DNA from: an uncultured Erysipelotrichaceae bacterium
GTDB lineage: Bacteria; Bacillota_I; Bacilli_A; Erysipelotrichales; Erysipelotrichaceae
Assembly: GCA_902793635.1 (NCBI GenBank)
Contig: CADBEA010000001.1
Span: 62,001-126,000, forward strand
Direction of reading: 5' to 3'
DNA length: 64,000 nucleotides
Below the pieces are notes generated by a model. The model searched no databases and was not told where the DNA came from. It saw only the letters and a program-made list of their open reading frames with translations. Positions within the stretch are counted from its first letter, which is position 1. Every line of letters starts with the position of its first letter. A program made the translations under genes and the position numbers. Below are positions 50,570 to 58,046 of this stretch, piece after piece.

Positions 50570-52096
50570 TCAGTCGACGTCCAGTTCTGAGACTTCTTTA
50601 GGATATTCCCTGAGTTCGTCACTTTCATGCAGCGGATTCCAGACCTGGGCAAAGAAAGGATCGACTTTGGCGCGCTGACCGTAATTCCAGCTTTTGCGTT
50701 CACATTCCGGACACCAGTGGCCGCCTTCAAGAATGAGACGGGGGCTGGCATCAAAAGTGTGGCCGAAGGCACAGCGGCAGGACAGTCTGGTCTTCCAGTC
50801 ACCCTTGACCATCGACGTGCTCAGCAGCGCGCCGCCGCGGAATTCCACAGCTTTTTCCATATCTTCATATGTAAGTTCTTCTTCCGGTTTCGTCTCGTCA
50901 TATCCGTGATCGATCGGCACAACGGTTTCCCAGTCAGTGAAGTGTTCCATCTCGCTGGCTTTTTCCGGGAGAGCTTCCCATGCTTTGCGGCTTCCCCAGT
51001 AGGCGTCAATATGATCTTCCATATTGCTGTCGAGCCAGTGCTTGGTGCCGTGTTCGGAATTCAGAGCATCTTTGAAAGTGCTCTTGATAATGCCTCCCAT
51101 CATCTTTTCGCCGCCGGGAAGAGCACAGAGTTTCTTGCCAAAAGAAGCAGCCGGTCCGAGTTCCTTCAGATACGCATCGACGAAGTACTGGATACTGTCA
51201 CTGCGGAAGTGAAGATAATTCTCCAGTTTGTCGGAATCCAGATAATACTGGCCATGGAAATTTCTGGTAGCCGTGTATTTATTGTCAATCACACAGTCGA
51301 GATCCTGTATGCCTATTTCGCCGTACATACGTCTGTACATCTCATAGGTGTCAATACGGCAGGATTCACCGCCGCCGATATTGTAAATATGGCCCCAGAA
51401 CGTCGCGTCAAGTGTATTGCCGGCATCAAAAGCACAGAGGTTGCGCATTGCTGTGCCGCTGTCACGGTCAGATACATATTCCAGCACGTTATCCAGACAG
51501 TTATGGAACTGGATGGCGTCACGGATCTTTGCCATGGCTTCACCGATGATGCCGGTCTGACGCAGACTGACCCAGTATTTCAGGCCGCTTTCAATTACAT
51601 AGCGTTCCGCTGCGATTTTGGAGACAGCATAGTAGTCAAACATGCTTGGCTTGATCGGGTCACCGACTCTGCCCCAGTGGATCGGCGGCATGCGGTCACC
51701 TGTTTCGGCAACCGTTCCAATATAAACGAATTTATAGGTTTCCGTCTTGCCGCAGGCATGGATTGCGTCGATCAGATTGCGGGTGGAGCCATAGTTGTTT
51801 TCCATGGCTTTTTTCGGATAATAGTCGGCTGCCGGTGATACGAAAGCAGCGATGTGCAGGCACATGTCGCTTGCTTCTACGCAGGCGGTTACATCTTCTT
51901 TGTTCAGCAGGTCGCCGAAGCGTACCCGGATGCCGGGTGTGCCGATCCAGCGTTCGAACAGTTTTCTGTTTTTATCACTGTCCCGGACGAGGATCAGAAG
52001 GTCATAGAGTCTGCCGAGATCCGGAAGCATCTTCTGAAAACTCGCATAACCCATGCCGCCGCCGGCACCGGTCATGAATACAACAGGACGTGCCAT
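50570..52096 (-). CDS. NAD-dependent epimerase/dehydratase with C-terminal zinc-ribbon-like domain
   Basis: The 508-residue protein has an extended short-chain dehydrogenase fold at about 1-330: the NAD motif FMTGAGGGMGYASF, IAAFVSP and the catalytic YYAVSK. The C-terminal part (about 420-508) has an added domain with CRCAFGHTF and HWCPECERKSW, which suggests a Cys/His metal site. This domain is not usual in epimerases. The gene starts 2 bases after the stop of the upstream epimerase gene, so they form an operon. Substrate is unknown; a nucleotide sugar or a steroid-like substrate are both possible for this fold. Confidence 0.82.
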   Translation of the reverse strand: MARPVVFMTGAGGGMGYASFQKMLPDLGRLYDLLILVRDSDKNRKLFERWIGTPGIRVRFGDLLNKEDVTACVEASDMCLHIAAFVSPAADYYPKKAMENNYGSTRNLIDAIHACGKTETYKFVYIGTVAETGDRMPPIHWGRVGDPIKPSMFDYYAVSKIAAERYVIESGLKYWVSLRQTGIIGEAMAKIRDAIQFHNCLDNVLEYVSDRDSGTAMRNLCAFDAGNTLDATFWGHIYNIGGGESCRIDTYEMYRRMYGEIGIQDLDCVIDNKYTATRNFHGQYYLDSDKLENYLHFRSDSIQYFVDAYLKELGPAASFGKKLCALPGGEKMMGGIIKSTFKDALNSEHGTKHWLDSNMEDHIDAYWGSRKAWEALPEKASEMEHFTDWETVVPIDHGYDETKPEEELTYEDMEKAVEFRGGALLSTSMVKGDWKTRLSCRCAFGHTFDASPRLILEGGHWCPECERKSWNYGQRAKVDPFFAQVWNPLHESDELREYPKEVSELDVD

Positions 52097-52098
52097 GC

Positions 52099-53112
52099 TT
52101 ATTCACCTTTCATGCCGAGAACGTTCTTCTTATTGACGATGATGTCGCGGCACAGAAGAATGGAATCGCCGATGGCACTGTCAATATCATCTTCTGTGAC
52201 ACCGAGTTCAGCAGCGCCTTCGTTTTTAAAGATGAAGAGATTACTGCACATGATGTCTGTGAATTTGACCATGTTCAGACCGCCCTGGATACCGTTGGCT
52301 TCCTGTTCCTTCATGATGTTCTTGCCGCCGTAGGCATACATCCAGTTCGGAATCGTAATGATCTTCTTGTCCGGCACAGACAGATACTTATGGACGATAC
52401 GCAGCATTTCTTTCCATGTCATATTGTAATAGCCGATTGGATAGCATCTGCCGCCTTTTGTCCGCTCCAGAGCACCGGCAATTGCCTGCCCGACCTGATG
52501 AACAGTGACCATGGCAGTGCCACCTTTCGGGTACATGGTTACGGCCGGCATACTCATGATCTGTTCCACAAGGAATACCCATACCGGCTTACGTCCGGGC
52601 TGGGTTCCGAAGATATACGGCAGTTCCAGAACAGCAACAGATAGGTCGTCCGATGCGTAGTTCATGGCGACAGTTTCTTGATCGATGCGGCTGCGGATAT
52701 ACGGATGCCATTTGGTCAGTTCCTTTTCCGGCCATTTTTTAGCTGCATAGGAGAAGTAGGAGCCGAGGATCACAGCATGCTTTACGCCGCATTCTTTGCA
52801 CAGGCGCAGAAGCCGGTCAACCGGATCGATATTGTATTTTTTATACAGGTCATAAATAGGTGCCGGTCCTTCTACACGTTCATCCACGCCGGCTGCGAAA
52901 ACAAATCCGTCACAGCCTTCCAGACAGGCACGCAGTTCGTCATCACTCATTTCCAGATAATTGCCAAGAGTCAGCTTCATTTCTTCCGGAAGAACAGCAC
53001 CTTCGGGAAGCGGCGGAAGAGCGATGCTGGATACTTGGTGGCCGCGGCTGATCAGTTCTTTTGCGGCTTCGGAACCAAGCAGTCCGGTGCCGCCGATCAT
53101 AAAGATTTTCAT
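52099..53112 (-). CDS. NAD-dependent epimerase/reductase
   Basis: The 337-residue protein has the Rossmann motif MKIFMIGGTGLLGSEAAKEL, GFVFAAGVDE, and SYFSYAAKKWP in place of the canonical YxxxK region, so the active site may be atypical. RLLRLCKECGVKHAVILGS is a usual extended-SDR strand. Met 53112 has AAGGAG 8 bases upstream. It is first in the two-gene operon under a promoter with a TetR-type palindrome. I infer that the two proteins act in one pathway on the same small molecule. Confidence 0.82.
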   Translation of the reverse strand: MKIFMIGGTGLLGSEAAKELISRGHQVSSIALPPLPEGAVLPEEMKLTLGNYLEMSDDELRACLEGCDGFVFAAGVDERVEGPAPIYDLYKKYNIDPVDRLLRLCKECGVKHAVILGSYFSYAAKKWPEKELTKWHPYIRSRIDQETVAMNYASDDLSVAVLELPYIFGTQPGRKPVWVFLVEQIMSMPAVTMYPKGGTAMVTVHQVGQAIAGALERTKGGRCYPIGYYNMTWKEMLRIVHKYLSVPDKKIITIPNWMYAYGGKNIMKEQEANGIQGGLNMVKFTDIMCSNLFIFKNEGAAELGVTEDDIDSAIGDSILLCRDIIVNKKNVLGMKGE

Positions 53113-53159
53113 TATGTTTACTCCTTCCGGCTTGACACAGCAAGCCATGATTCACTAGC

Positions 53160-53188
53160 ATATTATCAACACAGTGTTGCTTTTACAA
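53160..53188 (-). promoter_or_regulatory. Promoter of the epimerase operon with a TetR-type operator in the spacer
   Basis: On the minus strand TTGTAA (53188-53183), a 17-base spacer and TAATAT (53165-53160). The spacer contains the palindrome CAACAC-A-GTGTTG (53167-53179). A second cluster of GTGTTG/CAACA half-sites lies at 53207-53222 near the tetR start. Confidence 0.78.
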
Positions 53189-53259
53189 TCAGCAGATGTT
53201 TTTCCGGTGTTGCGTTGTCAACAGATACGGAAAGAGTGTTGAAATAATGGAGAACGGAT

Positions 53260-53817
53260 ATGAAAACGGAAAACCGGAGAGTGCGGATGACAAAGACTCT
53301 GATTCGGACGGCAATGATCGAACTGATGCAGGAAAAGTCTTTTTCTTCCATCACGATCAAGGAGCTTTGCGACAGAGCGGATATCAATCGCACGACGTTT
53401 TACAAACATTACAGTGATCAGACAGCGGTTCTTTTAGAAATCGAGGCAGAACTGGTAAACAGAACGATGGAATATATGAAGGATGTCAGCCGCGATGCTG
53501 CAACGATCGATTTCATTGAAGCGTTCCTGAAATATGTACGGGAAAACAGCACTCTGTTCCGGCTGCTTTTCTGCAGCGGCGGTGAACACGAAAAACAGAT
53601 GCTTTCCTATATGCAGAGCGTTCTGGCGCAGCTGCGTCCGAATCTTCCGGAATATGGTTCAAAGAAGCAGGAAAAATATGTGCTGAACTTTCTGATGTAC
53701 GGTTCTTTTCATGTTCTACTGACATGGATCGAACAGAATTTTGACCTGCCGGAGAAAGAAGTCGCGGAATTGATTTATACAATGTGCGACAGTATCAGCA
53801 CCGGTATTGCAGAATAA
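53260..53817 (+). CDS. TetR/AcrR-family regulator
   Basis: The 185-residue protein has a TetR HTH (KTLIRTAMIELMQEKSFSSITI, LCDRADINRTTFYKHYSDQ) and a TetR_C_7/DhaS-like C-terminal domain (FIEAFLKYVRENSTLFRLLF, FLMYGSFHVLLTWIEQN). It is divergent from the two-epimerase operon, whose promoter holds a palindrome made of GTGTTG half-sites, so it probably represses that operon. GGAG lies 8 bases before the ATG. Confidence 0.88.
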   Translation: MKTENRRVRMTKTLIRTAMIELMQEKSFSSITIKELCDRADINRTTFYKHYSDQTAVLLEIEAELVNRTMEYMKDVSRDAATIDFIEAFLKYVRENSTLFRLLFCSGGEHEKQMLSYMQSVLAQLRPNLPEYGSKKQEKYVLNFLMYGSFHVLLTWIEQNFDLPEKEVAELIYTMCDSISTGIAE

Positions 53818-53909
53818 CAGACAGCACAGTAATAACAGCGCTGATACTCTGTGACGAAACTCTCTCTGAAATGATCCTGCCGGATAAACGGAAAATAATG
53901 AAAACCATC

Positions 53910-53940
53910 TTGACTTAGAGTACTCTCTAACATCTAGAAT
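53910..53940 (+). promoter_or_regulatory. MerR-type promoter of the aldo/keto reductase gene
   Basis: TTGACT (53910-53915), a 19-base spacer and TAGAAT (53935-53940). The spacer has the palindrome AGAGT-ACTCT and then CTCTAACATCTA, which is identical to the promoter at 48083. Confidence 0.85.
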
Positions 53941-53971
53941 TCGATTGAACAATATGGAAAGGGAAGAAAAA

Positions 53972-54967
53972 ATGAAATATACACAACTTGGCAACAGCGG
54001 TATTGAAGTATCGAGAATCTGTCTTGGCTGCATGGGCTTCGGAAAAGCGGAAGCGGGCTTCCACAAATGGACCCTGCCGTATGAAGACACAAAGAAGATC
54101 ATTGACTACGCGGTAGATCAGGGAATCACGTTCTTTGACACTGCCATGGCGTATCAGGGCGGCACCAGCGAAGAGTTTGTCGGCAAGGCGCTCAGGGATG
54201 TCAGGGACAGGGTTGTCATCGCGACCAAATACACGCCGCGGATGGGCGAAGCTCTGGAAAATTACAGCGGAACAGAATGGATCAACAAATGCATCAACGA
54301 TTCCCTTACAAGACTGGGAACAGACTATATCGATCTCTATATCATGCACAGCTGGGATTACAACACACCTGTTCTTGAATCCCTGCACGCTCTCAATGCC
54401 GCAAAAGAAGCAGGCAAGATCCGTGCCGTCGGCATTTCCAACTGCTGGTCATGGCAGCTTGCCAAAGCGAACGCTCTGGCGGAAAAGGAAGGCCTCGCAC
54501 CGTTTGTCTCCGTACAGAGCCATTACAATCTGCTGGCCAGGGAAGACGAAAGAGAACTGAGAAATCTCTGCCTTGAGGACAATATCGCCATGACACCGTA
54601 CAGTGCCCTGGCTTCCGGAAGACTTTCCAAAAAGCCCGGTGAAACATCGAAGCGTCTGGAACTGGATGCCTATGCGAAAACAAAATATGACGCGACAGCG
54701 GATCAGGACGCGAAGATCATTGAGCGTGTCTATGAGCTTTCCCAGAAAAAAGGTGTTTCGATGACCGAGATTTCCCTGGCATGGCTTTTGACAAAAGTCA
54801 CTTCACCGGTTGTCGGCACAACAAAGGTTTCCCATATCGACGGTGCTGTCGGAGCGGTGAATCTCGAACTCAGCGATGAAGAAATCAAATACCTGGAAGA
54901 ACCGTATGTGCCGCATGCTGTAGTCGGTGTGCTCGGCACTTCCGGCTGGAGAAAACAGGCGCAGTAA
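53972..54967 (+). CDS. Aldo/keto reductase
   Basis: The 331-residue TIM-barrel NADPH oxidoreductase has MKYTQLGNSGIEVSRICLG, the catalytic Asp/Tyr in FFDTAMAYQGG, Lys in VVIATKY, His in LYIMHSWDY, and WLLTKVTSPVVGTTK near the cofactor site. I chose Met 53972 with AAAGGGA upstream; an earlier Met at 53945 is less likely. Control by a MerR-type promoter, as for yeast-like and bacterial carbonyl detoxifiers such as those under AdhR, suggests a role in reducing reactive aldehydes. A terminator follows. Confidence 0.92.
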   Translation: MKYTQLGNSGIEVSRICLGCMGFGKAEAGFHKWTLPYEDTKKIIDYAVDQGITFFDTAMAYQGGTSEEFVGKALRDVRDRVVIATKYTPRMGEALENYSGTEWINKCINDSLTRLGTDYIDLYIMHSWDYNTPVLESLHALNAAKEAGKIRAVGISNCWSWQLAKANALAEKEGLAPFVSVQSHYNLLAREDERELRNLCLEDNIAMTPYSALASGRLSKKPGETSKRLELDAYAKTKYDATADQDAKIIERVYELSQKKGVSMTEISLAWLLTKVTSPVVGTTKVSHIDGAVGAVNLELSDEEIKYLEEPYVPHAVVGVLGTSGWRKQAQ

Positions 54968-54987
54968 AAAAACATAGTATACAGAAT

Positions 54988-55024
54988 AAAGAACCGGCAT
55001 GAAGTGAAGGTGCCGGTTCTTTTG
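54988..55024 (+). terminator. Terminator after the aldo/keto reductase gene
   Basis: AAAGAACCGGCA / TGCCGGTTCTTT around an 11-base loop; T4 overlaps the stem end. Confidence 0.88.
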
Positions 55025-55028
55025 CCTT

Positions 55029-55184
55029 TTATGATGAGGTTTCAGCAGAGTTGTCAGACGGATACCGGCTGATGGTTTCCTGAACCGTGTCGAGAAAGAG
55101 CTCCGCTGCTTCCGAGAAGATCTGATACTTCCGGTAGATCAGATGCGATCTTGTATGCAGAGCCGGACGCAGAGGGCTGATCAA
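55029..55184 (-). pseudogene. LysR-family C-terminal remnant
   Basis: The 51 codons encode SPLRPALHTRSHLIYRKYQI, then FSEAAELFLDTVQETI and a polar end, before TAA. This is the typical end of a LysR effector domain. The frame is closed upstream by TGA, and no HTH or other part is found in the neighbourhood. Confidence 0.6.
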
Positions 55185-55216
55185 TCAAACAGCCGGGCTT
55201 TTATCTGTGTCTGCTG

Positions 55217-55489
55217 TTATGCGTCGTTGGTCTGGATGTCATTCATATGGGCATAGGTGCCGCCCAGTTTCAGCAGATCTTCATGCGTGCCGCGTTCTTT
55301 CACTCTGCCTTTTTCAATGACCAGGATCTGAACGGCCGTGCGGATGGTGGAAAGGCGGTGGGCGATGGCGATGATGGTCCGCTTTCCGGCCAGATTTACC
55401 AGGGTCAGAGACAGCGTGGCGAAGATGGCCAGCATATACAGGCCTTTATAGCGGATCGCTTCTCTGCTCAGTTTCCACAGCATTTTCAT
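55217..55489 (-). pseudogene. Internally deleted ABC exporter (N and C ends fused in frame)
   Basis: The 90-residue frame begins MKMLWKLSREAIRYKGLYML with a first membrane helix, as in an ABC exporter. At residue 34 it passes directly to GKRTIIAIAHRLSTIR and ILVIEKGRVKERGTHEDLL, the H-loop and C terminus of the ATPase domain. The membrane domain, Walker A, signature and Walker B are missing. The frame is kept, which suggests one large deletion of about 1.5 kb in a normal exporter gene. It cannot be a working transporter. Confidence 0.78.
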
Positions 55490-55540
55490 ATCACTATCTT
55501 ATATGAACGGCCGGCTGCTTGTGTAGGATATGCATCCATG

Positions 55541-55566
55541 AAAAAAGGATGCCTTTTGGGCATCCT
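55541..55566 (-). terminator. Terminator of the GH3 gene
   Basis: Minus-strand AGGATGCC / GGCATCCT is followed by T6. Confidence 0.9.
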
Positions 55567-57892
55567 ATTTGATCCGCAGGATCAGTCTCAGAACATTGGC
55601 GGCCGTCCGCTGCAGTTCACCGCGGGTGATGCCTTCGGAAAGACCGAGCGTCTTGAGAAGAGTGCCGTCGGAACGGTAATGTTTCGCCATGTGTCTCATG
55701 TCACCGGGCATCAGGACGTCGACCTGGGCCCGCACCCGGTAGGCGTTGTTTTCCAGCAGGGGGAATTCCGGGCTTCTGGCTTTGCGCATCCACCAGTCGG
55801 TGATGACACAGCCGTCATAGTGCCATTCACCCCGCAGGACGGTGGTGACAAGGTCATAGTTGTAGTGGCTCCAGATGCCGTTGACTTTGTTGTAACTGGT
55901 CATGAGCACCAGCGGTGCGGCTTCTTTGACAACAATTTCAAAGTTACGGAGGTAGATCTCCCGCAGGGCTCTTTCCGAAAGCCGCGAGTCATGTGTGCTG
56001 CGCTTTGTCTCCTGATTGTTGCAGGCATAATGCTTGGGACAGGCGGCGTTGTTTCCGCTCTGAATGCCGCGCACGATCGCCGCGGCTGTTTTGCCGGACA
56101 GCAGCGGATCTTCGGAAAAGTATTCGAAGTTTCTGCCGCATAAAGGATTGCGGTGAATATTCATGCCGGGTGACAGCAGCACGTCGACTCCGTAGTGTGA
56201 CATCTCTTCCGAAATCTTATCGGCCAGAGCTTCGAGCAGTTCCGTGTTCCATGTGCAGGCAAGGGCTGTGCCGCAGGGAATCAGGGCACAGTATTTCCGC
56301 AGCCGGATACCGGAGGGACCGTCAGCGGTAACGACCGGTGATACACCTTTCTGGCGCAGGCTGGCAATGACACCGCCGAAAACACCGGCGTTGCCGGCCA
56401 CACCAAGCGGGCTTCCCATCATACCGTGACCGCGGCTCAGGGCTTCCAGTTCTTCATCGGAAAGACAGGCTATGAAATCATCAAGACTGGTTTTTCCGTC
56501 TCTGACATCATTAAGAGAACAGGAACCGTCCGGTTTTTGCGGGATTTCCTCAGGCAGGCGGCTGAGAATGCGCTTTTTCAGCTGCCGGCCGGGCGGCAGC
56601 AGGGGTTCGCACTGTTCCACGACGATTTCCTGATCGATCATGATCTCGCCGGCCGGCTGGTCATTTGCTGTAAAGGAATAGATACCCGGCTCCATGATGA
56701 AGCGATGATGGATTTCGTCATAGGAAGAAAGACATTTATCGTCACAGACAAGCGTCAGTGTTTCGCTTTCACCCGGTGCCAGCAGTTTTGTCTTGCCGTA
56801 CGCACACAGAACCCGCAGCGGTTTGTCCAGACGGCCAGCCGGTGCCGAACACCACAGAAGGACCGTTTCCTTGCCGGCAAGTCCACCGGTGTTGGTTACC
56901 GTGATTTCGGTTCTGGTAAGTTCATCCTTACGCTCTAAACGGAGCGGTGTGACAGTGAATGAGGTATAACTGAGGCCATAGCCGAAGGGATACAGAACCG
57001 TTTTGGGCCGGTGATCAAAGTAGCGGTAGCCGACATAGATGCCTTCCGCATAGTGATTGAATACATTGTGGCCGAAATTCTTACTGCTCGGGTAGTCTTT
57101 ATAATGCCGGGCAATGGTGTCACTGAGTTTTCCGCATGGATTGACTGTGCCGGTCAGGACATCCGCCGCGGCGTTGCCGCTTTCCTGGCCGCCCTGCCAG
57201 ACGATCATAAGGGAAGAGATCCGGCTGCCGTATCGTTCCGTCCAGGACAGATCGATGATACTGCCGATATTGAGCACAACAGAGACTTTCGAGAATACGG
57301 CTGTGACTCTTTCCAGCATGGACGTTTCCGCGTCGGTCAGGTAATAGCTGCCTTTTGTCAGAGTGTTCTCCCGGTCTTCACCGGCCGCCCGGCCGATCAC
57401 GAGGAGGGCTGTGTCCGCTGTCTCGGCGGCTTTCTTGACAAGTGCCATATCCAGCGGCATTTCGGGATGGTGGGTCGGCCAGTGTCCCCACCAGCCGTGA
57501 TCCGCTTTGTTGTTTTCTTCTTTCCGCCATTCTTCATAGGCATGCAGAACGTCATGGTTTAATGGTACGCCGGCATTCTGCAGGCCTTCGATCAGATTGA
57601 CATGATACGGGGCGTTGACATCGCCGCCGCTGCCGTAGCCGACATAAAACCAGTCAAGCTGACAGCGTCCGAAAACAGCTGTCTCTTTCTTTGTGTCCAG
57701 CGGCAGGGCACCGTTGTTTTTTAAAAGAACACAGCCTTCGGCACCGGCCTGGCGGATCAGTCCGGCGATGCCGGGTGTCTGATACTGTTCACCTTCAACT
57801 GTCATTTCCTCCTGCATCAGGCCGTTGCCCATGGCCCGGTCAATGACGCGCTGGGCCAGCTGTCCGAATTTCTTCTGCCATTTCTTCTTCAT
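55565..57892 (-). CDS. GH3 beta-glucosidase with permuted domain order
   Basis: The 775-residue enzyme has the GH3 (alpha/beta)6 and fibronectin-like domains first (about 35-430: AGAEGCVLLKNNGALPL, VVWQGGQESGNAAADVL with Ile-Val-Trp, LYPFGYGLSYTSF). The TIM barrel comes second (about 480-775: TADGPSGIR, SPGMNIHRNPLCGRNFEYFSEDP, KHYACNNQE). The nucleophile Asp is in CVITDWW (near 698). Classical GH3 enzymes have the reverse order; the permuted type is known from ruminal and gut Clostridia. No signal peptide is seen. Met 57892 has AGAGAAAT upstream, and a longer frame to 58063 overlaps the divergent gene and is rejected. Confidence 0.92.
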   Translation of the reverse strand: MKKKWQKKFGQLAQRVIDRAMGNGLMQEEMTVEGEQYQTPGIAGLIRQAGAEGCVLLKNNGALPLDTKKETAVFGRCQLDWFYVGYGSGGDVNAPYHVNLIEGLQNAGVPLNHDVLHAYEEWRKEENNKADHGWWGHWPTHHPEMPLDMALVKKAAETADTALLVIGRAAGEDRENTLTKGSYYLTDAETSMLERVTAVFSKVSVVLNIGSIIDLSWTERYGSRISSLMIVWQGGQESGNAAADVLTGTVNPCGKLSDTIARHYKDYPSSKNFGHNVFNHYAEGIYVGYRYFDHRPKTVLYPFGYGLSYTSFTVTPLRLERKDELTRTEITVTNTGGLAGKETVLLWCSAPAGRLDKPLRVLCAYGKTKLLAPGESETLTLVCDDKCLSSYDEIHHRFIMEPGIYSFTANDQPAGEIMIDQEIVVEQCEPLLPPGRQLKKRILSRLPEEIPQKPDGSCSLNDVRDGKTSLDDFIACLSDEELEALSRGHGMMGSPLGVAGNAGVFGGVIASLRQKGVSPVVTADGPSGIRLRKYCALIPCGTALACTWNTELLEALADKISEEMSHYGVDVLLSPGMNIHRNPLCGRNFEYFSEDPLLSGKTAAAIVRGIQSGNNAACPKHYACNNQETKRSTHDSRLSERALREIYLRNFEIVVKEAAPLVLMTSYNKVNGIWSHYNYDLVTTVLRGEWHYDGCVITDWWMRKARSPEFPLLENNAYRVRAQVDVLMPGDMRHMAKHYRSDGTLLKTLGLSEGITRGELQRTAANVLRLILRIK

Positions 57893-58046
57893 AGATTTCT
57901 CTTTTCCGTATCCAGTATAGCAAAGCGTCTGGATTCCGGTGTTCTTTGTTTTTGCCGGAAGGAATATGCCGGACTGATTCAGCCGGTAAAGCAGTATACT
58001 TGAATTACCGGAAACAAGGAGAACTCTGAACGGCAGGAGGTGTCTG

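Noticed and set aside
50627-51838. 403-residue plus-strand frame opposite the large epimerase gene
   Set aside because: The minus strand has Rossmann and YxxxK motifs and an operon partner; the plus frame has no start signal.
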